Shown one piece after another: positions 32,238 to 41,428 of a stretch of DNA of 64,000 nt. A program made the translations under genes and the position numbers. How positions within the stretch are numbered: position 1 is the first letter of the stretch; each line of letters starts with the position of its first letter. This DNA is from CADCTB01 sp964479465. GTDB lineage: Bacteria > Actinomycetota > Acidimicrobiia > Acidimicrobiales > AC-14. Below the pieces are notes generated by a model. The model was given only the letters and a program-made list of their open reading frames with translations, was not told the DNA's origin and did not search any database. The stretch lies in the NCBI GenBank assembly GCA_964479465.1, contig CAYZMG010000004.1, positions 57,008 through 121,007 of the forward strand, read 5' to 3'.

Positions 32238-34877
32238 TCAGTTCCTCACCAAAAGGGCCACCGGGAAACCCGACAGCAGGGCGGCGAGCCACACCTCACC
32301 CTCATCGGCGGTCGATCCCCCCAGTGCGTCGGTCCACCGGCCCTCGGGCAGCGTGACGGTGGTGTCCCCCCAGCCGTCGCGCAGGCCAAGCACCAGCCGC
32401 GGCGCGATGACGGCCACTCGCCCGCCCCGCACGTAGGCGATCACGTTGGCCGCCCGGTCGCCGGCGGCGGGAAGCGGCTCGTAGCTCGCCCCTGCGAAGC
32501 AGTCCGGCAGCCGCCGGCGCACGTCGAGGGCCCGCTCGGTCATCCACAGCTTCGGCGCCCCGTCGTCCTCCCATTGCAGGACCTCGGCGGCCGACGCCTT
32601 CCTCACCTTCGCCAGCAATGCCCGGCGCAGGTCGTAGTCCACCGGCCGGCGGTTGTCGGGGTCGACCAGGCTCAGGTCCCACAGCTCGGTGCCCTGGTAG
32701 ATGTCGGGCACGCCCGGCGAGGTCAGCTTCAGCAGCGTCTGGGACAGCGACGTCCGCCGGCCGGCGGGGACCAACGGCGCGGTGAACGCGGCCACCTCCG
32801 CGGTGAACGCGTCGTCGGCCAGCACGGCCCGCACGAACGCGGCCAGCGCCTCGTCATAGGCCGGGACGGGGTCGACCCAGGAGGTGTGCTGCTTCGCCTC
32901 CCGCGACGCCTTCTCCATGAACGCCACCGCCCGGTCGACGCCGAGGGGGTGGGCGCCGACCAGCACCTGGTAGAGCAGGTACTCGGCGTTGGCGTCGGGC
33001 ATGCCATCGCGCTTGTGGCAGGCGTTCATTGCCGCCCACCGGGCCACGGCCGCGCCCCACTCCTCCGGGATCTCCGACAGCAGGCTGATCCGGGCCCGCA
33101 CGTCCTCGCTGCGCTTGGTGTCGTGGGTGGAGCTGGCAAGGAGCGTGCCCGGCCAGTCCCGGGCCATTCGAGAGTTGACCTCGTGGAACTCGGTGACCGA
33201 CGTGCCGAACCGGCCGGGGTTCCCGCCGACCTCGTTGAGCGAGACCAGCCGGTTGAACTGGTAGAAGGTCGTGTCCTCGACGCCCTTGGCCATCACCGGC
33301 CCGCTCAGCTGCTGGAAGCGCAGGGCGAACTCGTTCTCCTGAGTACCGGTGATGCGCTTCAGGAGGAGGTCGCGCAGGAACTCGAACAGGGACGGGTCGA
33401 GGTCCCCGCGGCGCTCCGTGGCCCGGTCGACGGCGGCCTCGACCCGGGCGACATCGACGGCGGAGGGCTGCGGCGGGCCGGCCCGGACGTAGGTCCGGTA
33501 CACGTCGAGAGCGGCCAAGACCTCCCGCACGGCGCGGGAGAGATCCTGGCGGGTGTGGTCCCGATGCTGGCGGTGCCGCTCGCACACCCACACCAGATCG
33601 TTGACCAGGCGATGGACGTCGGCGGCCAGCACCTCGCGCATGACCAGGTGCTTGTTGTAGTAGACGGCGGCCTCGTAATCGACGGGGGAGCCGACGAAGC
33701 CGGCGTAGATGTCCGTGCACGGCTTCTCGCCGGCGGGGTCCACGAACAGGCCGTTGACCCTTGCCGCGAAGTCGTAGCCAGTGGTCCCCTCGACGACCCA
33801 GTCCGCGGGCACGACCTCGTCGCTCTCGAGGATCTTCTCGACCACGATGTAGGTGTCTCCCGCAGCCTGGTCGAGCAGGTGAAGATAGGCGGCGGGGTCG
33901 CGCAGGCCGTCCACGTGGTCGACCCGCAGCCCGGTGACCTTGCCCTTCCGGATGAGCCCGATGATCTTCTCGTGGGTGTCGGCGAAGACGAACAGGTTCT
34001 CGCTGCACAGGGCGATCAGCGTGGTGATGTCGAAGAACCGGCGGTAGTCGAGGTCCTGGCCCGCCACCTTCCAGTAGGCCAGGCGGTAGTTCTGGCGCTC
34101 GAGGAGGTCATCGATTGCCTGGGGTTCGCGGTTGAAGTCGTCGATCGCCTCGTCGACCGCGCCGGAGACCGCCTCGTCCTCGAACAGCTCGGCCAGCCGG
34201 CCCCGGAGGATCTCCTTATCGTCGTGGCGCTTCTCGACGCTCTCCCGGTCCGATGCCAGCGAGTGCGGTAGCCGGCCGAGGTCGACGGCGACCCTGACCA
34301 GCGCGGCGGAGCCGATCTTCATGCCCACCGCAGTCAGGAAGTCGTTCTGGGACCGTGGTGAGACGGGGAAAGCGTGGTCGAAGTACCGGAACTCGAACGA
34401 TGCCCCGTCGCGCACCAGGGTGATCTCGCCCCGGTCGATGCAGCGGCCAACCTGATCGCCGAGCACCGGCACGAGGACCCGCATGCGCATCCGCTCCTCG
34501 GGCGGGTCCCAGTCGATGTCGAAGTAGCCGGCGTACCTGCTCGACGGCCCGTTCTCGAGCACGTCCCACCACCAGGCGTTCTCCCGGCCGGTGATGGCCA
34601 TGTGGTTGGGCACGATGTCGACGAGCTGGCTCATCCCCCGGGTGTCCAGGGCGGCGCACAGCCGCTCGTAGGCAGCCTCGCCGCCCAGCTCGGCGTTGAG
34701 CCGGTGGTGGTCCACCACGTCGTAGCCGTGAGCGCTGCCGGGCGCCGCCTGGAGGAACGGCGAGCAGTAGAGGTGGCTGATGCCGAGGTCGGCCAGGTAG
34801 TCGACGATGCCGGCGGCGTCGTCGAAGGTGAACCCGGCGTGGAGCTGGACGCGATAGGTGGCGCGAGGGATCGGCAT
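32238..34877 (-). CDS. treY: Malto-oligosyltrehalose synthase
   Basis: 879 aa intracellular GH13 isomerase that converts the reducing-end alpha-1,4 linkage of maltodextrins to alpha,alpha-1,1. Motifs: YRVQLHAGFTFDDAAGIVDYL at the N-terminus, HLYCSPFLQAAPGSAHGYDV, DIVPNHMA, GLRVDHVDGLRDP, VVEKILESDE, and SSTHDTKRSEDVRAR. Full length. GGGAG precedes the ATG. Upstream of treZ in one operon; upstream neighbour is the small ABM-like gene. Confidence 0.95.
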   Translation of the reverse strand: MPIPRATYRVQLHAGFTFDDAAGIVDYLADLGISHLYCSPFLQAAPGSAHGYDVVDHHRLNAELGGEAAYERLCAALDTRGMSQLVDIVPNHMAITGRENAWWWDVLENGPSSRYAGYFDIDWDPPEERMRMRVLVPVLGDQVGRCIDRGEITLVRDGASFEFRYFDHAFPVSPRSQNDFLTAVGMKIGSAALVRVAVDLGRLPHSLASDRESVEKRHDDKEILRGRLAELFEDEAVSGAVDEAIDDFNREPQAIDDLLERQNYRLAYWKVAGQDLDYRRFFDITTLIALCSENLFVFADTHEKIIGLIRKGKVTGLRVDHVDGLRDPAAYLHLLDQAAGDTYIVVEKILESDEVVPADWVVEGTTGYDFAARVNGLFVDPAGEKPCTDIYAGFVGSPVDYEAAVYYNKHLVMREVLAADVHRLVNDLVWVCERHRQHRDHTRQDLSRAVREVLAALDVYRTYVRAGPPQPSAVDVARVEAAVDRATERRGDLDPSLFEFLRDLLLKRITGTQENEFALRFQQLSGPVMAKGVEDTTFYQFNRLVSLNEVGGNPGRFGTSVTEFHEVNSRMARDWPGTLLASSTHDTKRSEDVRARISLLSEIPEEWGAAVARWAAMNACHKRDGMPDANAEYLLYQVLVGAHPLGVDRAVAFMEKASREAKQHTSWVDPVPAYDEALAAFVRAVLADDAFTAEVAAFTAPLVPAGRRTSLSQTLLKLTSPGVPDIYQGTELWDLSLVDPDNRRPVDYDLRRALLAKVRKASAAEVLQWEDDGAPKLWMTERALDVRRRLPDCFAGASYEPLPAAGDRAANVIAYVRGGRVAVIAPRLVLGLRDGWGDTTVTLPEGRWTDALGGSTADEGEVWLAALLSGFPVALLVRN

Positions 34878-34917
34878 CGCTCCCGGCGACGCTATCGGGC
34901 GCGACCGGGCCCTGCGG

Positions 34918-35199
34918 TCACAGCCCGGCGGCTTCCAGGACCATCGTCTCGGGGGTGCCCACCAGAGCCGGGGAGACCCCCGGGACCCAGACTTTGGTCA
35001 TCAGGAAGTCCCGGAACGACTCGGCCGCTTCCCTGGTGTCGAAGTCGAGGTCGATCACGACGTAGGCCGGGTCGTCCACGGGCCGCCGGACCCGAAAGGC
35101 ACGAACGCCGGCGTCCCGCCGGGCGTCGGCGAACCGGTTGAACGCCGCTGCCCAGGTGTCGAAGTCGGTGATGGCGTGGCGGATGTGCAGTGTGGCCAT
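34918..35199 (-). CDS. Small dimeric alpha/beta-barrel (ABM/cyclase-like) protein
   Basis: 93 aa. Pattern of a ferredoxin-like dimeric barrel: LHIRHAITDFDTWAAAFNRF, FRVRRPVDDPAYVVIDLDFD, AAESFRDFL. Excellent ribosome site AAGGAGG before the ATG. Sits 40 bp upstream of treY on the same strand and divergent from the LuxR gene. No catalytic residues are obvious; the role is unknown. Confidence 0.75.
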   Translation of the reverse strand: MATLHIRHAITDFDTWAAAFNRFADARRDAGVRAFRVRRPVDDPAYVVIDLDFDTREAAESFRDFLMTKVWVPGVSPALVGTPETMVLEAAGL

Positions 35200-35305
35200 G
35201 GGGTGCCTCCTTGTTCGGTTTCTCCCTACGAGGGACCGTACGGCGGCATGCCGGGCCTGGGTATCCCAACTTCATGGGGTTTCGCCGCCCGCCGTACTGT
35301 GAGGC

Positions 35306-36313
35306 GTGTCCGTGGCGCGGGTCATCCGGCTCTGCGAAGAGCACAACGAAGCGCGGGGCCTGCGGCTTGCCGTGCTGGACGAGCTACGGGCCGCGGTGGG
35401 CTTCGACGCCTACTCCTGGCTCCTCACCGACCCGGAGACCGAGGTCGGCTGCGCTCCCTTGGCCGACGTCCCCTGCCTGCCGGAGCTACCCCGCCTCATT
35501 CGCCTGAAGTACCTGACGGCCATGAACCGCTGGACCCGGCTCGTGGCGCCCGTCGCCCTCCTCGGCGCCCAGCGCGACACCAGCCTGGTCTGGCGGGACA
35601 TGCTCGCCGGCTACGGCGTCGACGACGTGGCGTCGGTGGTTTTCCGGGACCGGTTCGGTTGCTGGGCGTTTCTCGAGTTGTGGCGGCTGGGCCCGAGGCC
35701 GTTCACGGAAGCGAACGGGGAGTTCCTCACCGCCGTCGCCGCGCCGGTGACCGAGGCCCTCCGCAGATGCCAGGCCCGCACGTTCGACGATGTCCCTGCG
35801 CCCCCGGAGCGGACCGGGCCGGTCGTCCTCATGCTCTCCCCCGAACTCGAGGTCAGGGCGCAGACTCCGGAGACGGAGCGTTACCTGCGGGCCCTGGTCC
35901 CGCCGGACGGTGAGCGCCGGCCGGTCCCCTCCGGGGCCTACAACGTGGCCGCCCAGTTGCTGGCGGTCGAGGCCGGCGTCGACGACCACCCGCCGTGGGC
36001 CCGGGTCCACCTGGCCGGCGGCGCGTGGCTGACGCTGCGGGCGGCGCGCATCGGCGACACCCCGCCCGACATCGCCGTCACCATCGAAACCGCCTCGCCG
36101 GCGGAGCGGACTGAGGTCTTCGCCCGGGCCCTGGGGCTCAGCGCCCGGGAGGCGGAGCTCCTGGGGCACCTCGTCGCCGGCGCCGATACGCGCCACATCG
36201 CGGAGCGGATGTTCCTGTCCGAGCACACGGTGCAAGACCACCTGAAGTCCATCTTCGCCAAGAGCGGGACGCGCAACCGCCGCACCCTGATCGCCCGCGC
36301 CGCCGGTCGCTGA
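35306..36313 (+). CDS. LuxR-family transcriptional regulator with GAF-like N-terminus
   Basis: 335 aa. Residues ~10-160 look like a GAF-type sensor (FDAYSWLLTDPETEVG...FRDRFGCWAFLELWR). The C-terminal ~65 residues are a LuxR HTH (LSAREAELLGHLVAGADTRHIAERMFLSEHTVQDHLKSIFAKSG). GTG start; TACTGT 5 nt upstream suggests leaderless expression, and a second GTG at 35312 is possible. Ligand unknown. Divergent from the ABM-like gene. Confidence 0.85.
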   Translation: MSVARVIRLCEEHNEARGLRLAVLDELRAAVGFDAYSWLLTDPETEVGCAPLADVPCLPELPRLIRLKYLTAMNRWTRLVAPVALLGAQRDTSLVWRDMLAGYGVDDVASVVFRDRFGCWAFLELWRLGPRPFTEANGEFLTAVAAPVTEALRRCQARTFDDVPAPPERTGPVVLMLSPELEVRAQTPETERYLRALVPPDGERRPVPSGAYNVAAQLLAVEAGVDDHPPWARVHLAGGAWLTLRAARIGDTPPDIAVTIETASPAERTEVFARALGLSAREAELLGHLVAGADTRHIAERMFLSEHTVQDHLKSIFAKSGTRNRRTLIARAAGR

Positions 36314-36356
36314 GATGGCGCCGGCGCGATTCCTCTGGCGCGCCTGAGGCGCGACC

Positions 36357-37442
36357 ATGAGCGCCATGAAGCTGCCCGTCATGCCTCCCGTGAAGCCCAT
36401 GCTGGCCAAGCTGGCCCGGGAGATGCCGGCGCCGGAGGGGATGCTCTACGAGCCGAAGTGGGACGGCTTCCGCTGCATCGTCTTCCGTGACGGCGACGAA
36501 GTGGAGCTCGGCAGCCGCAATGAGAAGCCCCTCACCCGCTACTTCCCGGAGCTGCCGCCGGCGCTCAGGGCGAACGTGCCGCCACGGTGCGTGCTCGACG
36601 GGGAGATCGTCATCGCCGGCGCCGGCGGCCTGGAGTTCGAGGCCCTCCTGCAACGGATCCACCCCGCGGCGTCGCGCATCAAGATGCTGGCGGCGACCAC
36701 GCCGGCGTCGTTCGTCGCCTTCGACCTGCTGGCCCTGGGCGACGACGACCTCCGTCAACGACCCTTTGGCGAGCGGCGCGCCCTCCTCGAACAGTCGCTG
36801 GCGACGGCCGAGCCACCCGTCCACCTCACGCCGGCCACCGGCGACCCCGTCGTCGCCACCGATTGGTTCAACCGCTTCGAGGGCGCCGGCCTCGACGGCG
36901 TGGTGGCCAAGCCCCTCTCGCTCCCCTACCGGGAGGACGAGCGGGTGATGTGGAAGGTGAAGCACGCCCGCACCGCGGATTGTGTGGTGGCCGGCTTCCG
37001 GGTCCACAAGGACGGGGCCGGCGTCGGCTCGCTGCTCCTCGGCCTCTACGACGACGAGGGCACCCTCCACCACGTGGGCGTGGCGTCGTCGTTCAGCGTG
37101 GCCCGGCGCAAGGAGTTGTCCATCGAGCTTGAGCCGTTCCGGGCCGGAGCGCTGGACGGCCATCCCTGGGCCGCGTGGGCCGAGGCGGAGGCCGAAGCCG
37201 CCGCGAAAGGCGGGCGAATGCCGGGTGGTCAGAGCCGCTGGAACGCCGGCCGCAACATGTCGTGGGAGCCGCTGCGGCCCGAGCTGGTGGCCGAGGTGGC
37301 GTTCGACCACCTGCAGGGCGACCGGTTCCGCCACGCCACCTCGTTCGTGCGCTGGCGCCCGGAGCGGGAGCCGGCGTCATGCACGTACGGCCAGCTCGAA
37401 GTGGCGGTGCCCGAGGAACTGGAGGCCGTATTCGGGGCCTGA
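36357..37442 (+). CDS. ligC: ATP-dependent DNA ligase (LigC-like)
   Basis: 361 aa. Nucleotidyltransferase motif I EPKWDGFRC with the adenylated Lys, motif III VLDGEIVI, motif IIIa FVAFDLLAL, motif IV LDGVVAKPL, motif V VMWKVKHARTADCVV, and a C-terminal OB domain. Size and lack of extra domains match mycobacterial LigC, used in repair alongside other ligases. Stands alone here, without Ku or primase genes. Confidence 0.9.
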   Translation: MSAMKLPVMPPVKPMLAKLAREMPAPEGMLYEPKWDGFRCIVFRDGDEVELGSRNEKPLTRYFPELPPALRANVPPRCVLDGEIVIAGAGGLEFEALLQRIHPAASRIKMLAATTPASFVAFDLLALGDDDLRQRPFGERRALLEQSLATAEPPVHLTPATGDPVVATDWFNRFEGAGLDGVVAKPLSLPYREDERVMWKVKHARTADCVVAGFRVHKDGAGVGSLLLGLYDDEGTLHHVGVASSFSVARRKELSIELEPFRAGALDGHPWAAWAEAEAEAAAKGGRMPGGQSRWNAGRNMSWEPLRPELVAEVAFDHLQGDRFRHATSFVRWRPEREPASCTYGQLEVAVPEELEAVFGA

Positions 37443-37491
37443 GGCCCTCTCGACGTTGGCGTTCGGTCCGCATTGGGCACAAAGAGGGTAC

Positions 37492-37872
37492 ATGCCTGTT
37501 TCCGCCCTCCGCCGGCCCGTCGAGCTGTCCACGCAGCCCGCGGTCGCCCGGCGGGAGCTGGCACGCATGCTCGACGTCACCCACTGGCCGGGCGATGCCG
37601 ACGGCGCCATCCTCGCCGTCCACGAGGCCATGGTGAACTCCCTCCGCCACGCCGGCGGGGTCACCCGGGCAACTGCCGGCTTCGACGGGCGGTCACTGGT
37701 CGTGCGGATCTGTGACCGGGGCCGGGGCTTCGACGTGCCCCGGGCACCAGGAGTGGCCGACACCGCCGCCGAGCGAGGTCGCGGCCTCTTCCTGATCCGC
37801 CACCTCACCTCCGACGCCCACATCGAGCGCGCCGGCGCCGATGTCCGACTCGTCCTCACCTTCGTACCGTGA
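37492..37872 (+). CDS. Anti-sigma-factor-like HATPase (RsbW/SpoIIAB type)
   Basis: 126 aa. GHKL ATPase boxes: N box VHEAMVNSLRHAG, G1 ICDRGRGFD, G2 RGRGLFLI. No transmembrane or receiver domain. Ribosome site AAAGAGGG before the ATG. Lies 75 bp upstream of a sigma factor gene on the same strand; it may control that or another sigma factor, but its target cannot be read from sequence. Confidence 0.8.
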   Translation: MPVSALRRPVELSTQPAVARRELARMLDVTHWPGDADGAILAVHEAMVNSLRHAGGVTRATAGFDGRSLVVRICDRGRGFDVPRAPGVADTAAERGRGLFLIRHLTSDAHIERAGADVRLVLTFVP

Positions 37873-37946
37873 GCAACTTCTCCACACCCGCCATGGCCGG
37901 ATCGATGCCCCTCTGATAGCTTGACACTTGCACCTGGGAGGCGTTC

Positions 37947-38882
37947 TTGAGCAAGACGCAGGGACGGGGCAGCGAGGACGAGGATCTCCTCCAGCTCTAC
38001 CTGAATGACATCGGGAAATACCCCCTGCTGACCAGGGACGATGAAGTGCGGCTGGGCACCCTCACCCAGAAGGGTCTGGCCTCGGCGGAGAAGCTGGCCC
38101 GAGGCGACGCCCTCACCATGGCCGCCCAGGAGGAGCTCGAGCAGGACGTCGTGGCGGGTGCCGATGCCCACCGCAAGTTCGTCCGGTCCAACCTGCGCCT
38201 CGTCGTCTCCATCGCCAAGAGGTACCAGGCGTCCGGCCTGCCTCTGCTGGACCTGATCCAGGAGGGCAACTTCGGCCTCATCCAGGCGGTCGACCGTTTC
38301 GATCCCCGCCGGGGGTTCAAGTTCTCCACCTACGCCACGTGGTGGATCCGCCAGACCATCGCCCGGGGCATCGCCAACACCAGCCGCACCATCCGCCTCC
38401 CCGTGCACGCGGGCGACCAGCTCCTGGCCATCCGTATGGCCGCCTCCGCCCTCGAGGTGCGCCACGGTCGCCCGCCGAAGGCATCCGAGCTGGCCGACGC
38501 CGTGAGCCTGCCGGCCAAGAAGGTCGAGGAGCTGCTGCCGTTCCTCGGGGAGCCGGCGTCGCTGTCGGAGCACCTCCTCGACGGCGAGACCGAGATGGGC
38601 GAACTGGTGGAGGACCTGACCACACCGCCGCCTGACCAGGCAGTGTTCGCAGCCATGCTGCCCACCCATGTGGCCCAGCTCCTGTCCGTGCTCGAGCCCC
38701 GCGAGCAGGAGGTTCTGTGCCTCCGCTACGGCCTCGACCGCGGCAGCCCCCGCACCCTCGAGGAAGTGGGCGAGCACTTCGGCCTCACCCGGGAGGGCGT
38801 GCGCCAGGTGGAGCTCAAGGCCATCTCCAAGCTGCGCCGCTCCTCGTCGGCCCGCAGCGCGCGTGACCTGCTGACCGCGTAG
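37947..38882 (+). CDS. Group 2 sigma-70 RNA polymerase sigma factor (SigA/SigB-like)
   Basis: 311 aa from TTG 37947, which has GGGAGG 5 nt upstream. Regions: 1.2 (DLLQLYLNDIGKYPLLTRDDEV), 2 (LRLVVSIAKRYQASGLPLLDLIQEGNFGL ... STYATWWIRQTIARGI), 3, and 4 (REQEVLCLRYGLDRGSPRTLEEVGEHFGLTREGVRQVE). No long region 1.1, so probably a non-essential primary-like sigma factor. An assembly gap lies 40 bp past its stop. Confidence 0.9.
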   Translation: MSKTQGRGSEDEDLLQLYLNDIGKYPLLTRDDEVRLGTLTQKGLASAEKLARGDALTMAAQEELEQDVVAGADAHRKFVRSNLRLVVSIAKRYQASGLPLLDLIQEGNFGLIQAVDRFDPRRGFKFSTYATWWIRQTIARGIANTSRTIRLPVHAGDQLLAIRMAASALEVRHGRPPKASELADAVSLPAKKVEELLPFLGEPASLSEHLLDGETEMGELVEDLTTPPPDQAVFAAMLPTHVAQLLSVLEPREQEVLCLRYGLDRGSPRTLEEVGEHFGLTREGVRQVELKAISKLRRSSSARSARDLLTA

Positions 38883-38922
38883 CTCGGAGCGGCGCACCGC
38901 CCGCTCGGTACGACCGTCGGTG

Positions 38923-38932
38923 NNNNNNNNNN
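38923..38932. other. Assembly gap (10 N)
   Basis: Gap between the sigma factor and the NagZ-like gene; real distance unknown, so a small gene could be missing. Confidence 0.99.
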
Positions 38933-38944
38933 CGGGCCCTCGGC

Positions 38945-40111
38945 TCAGCGGCACACCATGGCCCGCGGATCCTCGCCCCGCAGGGCGAGCACCCGCCCGA
39001 CCGCTTCGTCGAGGCGGGACTCGGGCAACCGGCCGTCGGTCACCGCCGCCACCACACCGTCGCGCATGGCCGCCGCCTTGTCTCCGGGGGTGGCCAGCAC
39101 CAGGTCGGCGCCGGCGTTGAGGGCCAGCACCGCCGCCTCCGGCAGCGACCACTGCTCGACGATCGCCTCCATGCCGACCGCGTCGGTGATCGCCACCCCA
39201 CCGAAGCCCAGGGACCGCAGCAGGCGGTAGGCGGCCGGCTCCAGGCTGGCGGGCAAGGCCCCGAGGGCGCGGTAGGTGACGTGGGACATCATCACCGCGC
39301 CGATGCCGGCGCCGACAACCGGGCCGAAGCCGGCCGTGGCGATCGCCCGGAGCTCGGGCAGCGGGGTGTCGGACACCACCTCGCCGTCGTGGCTGTCGGC
39401 CAGCCCGCCCTGGCCGGGGAAGTGCTTGGCCGTGGCGGCCACGCCGGCCCGCCGCAGGCCGTCGGCGAACGCGGCGGCGCGCACGCCGGCCTCGGCCGGC
39501 GTGGTGGCGAAAGCTCGATCGCCGACGGCCCCGCCCGCCGGCCCACCGTCGGCGTCCACGACCGGCGCCAGGGCGACGTCGAACCCGAGGTCGCGAAGAA
39601 CGCCGCCCCGCTCGGCGCCCACCGTGGCGATGTCGGCCAGGGGCCGCTGGCCCAGCGTGCGGGCCGACGGCGTGCTCCCCACGATGGGCCGCAGCCGCGA
39701 CACCCGGCCGCCCTCCTCGTCGACCGCGACCAGCAGCCGCCGGGGTGACTGTTGCCGTAACCCGGCGACCAGCGCTCGGGCCTGGGCCGCATCGAGGATG
39801 TTCGACCCCAGCAGGATCACCCCGCCCACGCCCAGAGCAGCGACCGTCGCGACCAGCGGTGCGTCGGCCGTGGTGGCGTCGTTGATCCCGACGGCGAGGA
39901 CGGTGGCGGCGCGAGCCTCCAGCGGCGCCGGCTGGCACGGTCCGGTGGTCGACGACGAGGTGGACGATGAGGTGGGCGCCGGCGCGTCCCCAATGGTGGT
40001 CTGCGCCGCCATCCCGGTCCCCGGACCGGCGTCCCCCCCGCAGGCCGCCCCCGCCAGCGCCAGCACCAGCACGGCGACGCCCCGGCGACGGGCGCGTCGG
40101 CGAACCAGCAT
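38945..40111 (-). CDS. nagZ: NagZ-like glycoside hydrolase family 3 lipoprotein
   Basis: 388 aa. Lipobox LAGAAC, a Ser/Thr linker, then a single GH3 barrel: GGVILLGSNI, AVDEEGGRVSRL, KHFPGQGGLADSH, MMSHVTYRAL, and AITDAVGM with the catalytic Asp. Expected beta-N-acetylglucosaminidase acting on peptidoglycan fragments outside the membrane. TACTGT 7 nt before the ATG (40119-40124) indicates a leaderless transcript. Confidence 0.88.
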   Translation of the reverse strand: MLVRRRARRRGVAVLVLALAGAACGGDAGPGTGMAAQTTIGDAPAPTSSSTSSSTTGPCQPAPLEARAATVLAVGINDATTADAPLVATVAALGVGGVILLGSNILDAAQARALVAGLRQQSPRRLLVAVDEEGGRVSRLRPIVGSTPSARTLGQRPLADIATVGAERGGVLRDLGFDVALAPVVDADGGPAGGAVGDRAFATTPAEAGVRAAAFADGLRRAGVAATAKHFPGQGGLADSHDGEVVSDTPLPELRAIATAGFGPVVGAGIGAVMMSHVTYRALGALPASLEPAAYRLLRSLGFGGVAITDAVGMEAIVEQWSLPEAAVLALNAGADLVLATPGDKAAAMRDGVVAAVTDGRLPESRLDEAVGRVLALRGEDPRAMVCR

Positions 40112-40118
40112 CGGTCCG

Positions 40119-40124
40119 ACAGTA
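40119..40124 (-). promoter_or_regulatory. Leaderless -10 element of the NagZ-like gene
   Basis: TACTGT on the minus strand, 7 nt from the ATG. Confidence 0.45.
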
Positions 40125-40188
40125 CCGACCGGCGGCAGATCCGACGTCAGGCGGCGTAACGCGGGGTACCGGTAGCGGACTACGTGGC

Positions 40189-40827
40189 ATGAACAGACTC
40201 AACCTTGCAAGGCGGGCGCTGGCCCATTCGCTGATGGTCCTGGCCCTCGTGGCGCTCGCGGCCTGCGGCGAGGACGGACCTGACGAGACCGCGGAGCCCG
40301 CAACGCCAGCTGCCGTCCGCACCTACGTCGGGAGCGCACAGGGAACGGCGGCGTTCGTGGCCGTGGTCTTCGACGGGTCGCGGGTGATGGCCTATGTCTG
40401 CGACGGCGTGCCGGGTGAACCGGCAGGGACAGCCCCCACCGTCCAGGCGTGGTTCAACGGACCGTCCGACGGCGCCGTCGTGAGCGTGACGCAGCCCGCT
40501 GGGCAGCTGCAGCTCCAGCTCACCGAGACGGAGATGAGCGGCACCCTGACCTTGACCGGCGGGCAGGCACTGGCGGTGGCCGGGCGCACCGTCGCCGGTG
40601 ACGCCGGGCTCTACCGGGCCGAGGCGACGGGTACCGACGCCAAGGCGGTCGCCGGGTGGATCCTGGCCGCCGACGGCCAGCAGCGCGGCGGCGTCGGCGG
40701 AGAGGGGAGCCTGCCCAGGCTGTCCGGGACCAGGACGCTGAACCTGGCCCAACCGACGTTCACTGTCCAGGGTCTGGCCACGGCACGGATCTCCAAGGTG
40801 GGGATCACGCCGATCCCGATTCCCTGA
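40189..40827 (+). CDS. Secreted lipoprotein, unknown function
   Basis: 212 aa. Lipoprotein signal (LVALAACGED), acidic linker, then a beta-rich domain of ~170 residues (RTYVGSAQGTAAFVAVVFDGSRVMAYVCDG; EMSGTLTLTGGQALAVAG). No catalytic motif or known family recognised. The pattern YVGSxxGTxAFVAVV...AYVCDG is typical of small actinobacterial cell-surface proteins. Divergent from the NagZ-like gene. Confidence 0.75.
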   Translation: MNRLNLARRALAHSLMVLALVALAACGEDGPDETAEPATPAAVRTYVGSAQGTAAFVAVVFDGSRVMAYVCDGVPGEPAGTAPTVQAWFNGPSDGAVVSVTQPAGQLQLQLTETEMSGTLTLTGGQALAVAGRTVAGDAGLYRAEATGTDAKAVAGWILAADGQQRGGVGGEGSLPRLSGTRTLNLAQPTFTVQGLATARISKVGITPIPIP

Positions 40828-40901
40828 CGAATGCCGCCGGCGCCGCCGGCGGGTAGGCAGCCCGTTGCGCCGCTGCACGGTACGCCGGGCGCCGGCCCGG
40901 G

Positions 40902-40907
40902 TAGATC
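40902..40907 (+). promoter_or_regulatory. Leaderless -10 element of the Hsp20 gene
   Basis: TAGATC ends 6 nt before the ATG at 40914. Confidence 0.45.
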
Positions 40908-40913
40908 CGCTTC

Positions 40914-41408
40914 ATGAGTGAATCGACCGTACCCAAGGCCGTCCGGGCGGACCCGGTAGAGACCGGCAACGGCGTGATCAGCGCGTCGCAGCAGCCCTCA
41001 GGCCCCGGCAACCGCGAGGGCGGTGGCGAGTGGCCCGATCCCGACACGCCCCCCGCCGGCCTCACGGAGTACGATCCCCAGCGAGTGCCGGTCAACATGT
41101 ACGAGACCGAGGGGGCCGTGGTGCTCGTCCTCCCGCTCCCCGGCGTGATGGCCGACGACATCACCGTCGACATTGAAGACACCCGGGTCCACGTCAACGC
41201 GGCCCAGCGCACGCCGGCCGAGAAGGACTACATCGCCCACGAGTGGCACTACGGGCCCTACGAGCGCATGGTCAGCGTGCCCGTCGGGTTCGGGGGGCCG
41301 GCGTCAGCCACGTTTGGCAACGGCCAGCTCGCCCTGCGCATCGAGCGGGGCGAGGGCCGCGACGGCAAGGTCGTGGTGCAACCGGAGACCGCCGGCCACA
41401 CCAGCTAG
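40914..41408 (+). CDS. Hsp20/alpha-crystallin family small heat-shock protein
   Basis: 164 aa. Disordered N-terminus (1-55), then the alpha-crystallin domain: VPVNMYETEGAVVLVLPLPGV, DDITVDIEDTRVHVNA, EWHYGPYERMVSVPVGF, and NGQLALRIER. ATP-independent holdase chaperone. The stop codon lies inside a 19-bp tandem duplication, so the native C-terminus may have been altered; the next sequence in the same frame belongs to a gene remnant. Confidence 0.87.
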   Translation: MSESTVPKAVRADPVETGNGVISASQQPSGPGNREGGGEWPDPDTPPAGLTEYDPQRVPVNMYETEGAVVLVLPLPGVMADDITVDIEDTRVHVNAAQRTPAEKDYIAHEWHYGPYERMVSVPVGFGGPASATFGNGQLALRIERGEGRDGKVVVQPETAGHTS

Positions 41409-41428
41409 CGCCGGCCACACCAGCTAGC
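41391..41428. repeat. 19-bp perfect tandem duplication across the hsp20 stop
   Basis: GCCGGCCACACCAGCTAGC occurs twice back to back; the first copy contains the TAG stop. Confidence 0.9.

Noticed and set aside
38883..38944. A missing small gene at the second N gap
   Set aside because: Possible, but no partial coding sequence is visible on either side, so nothing can be claimed.
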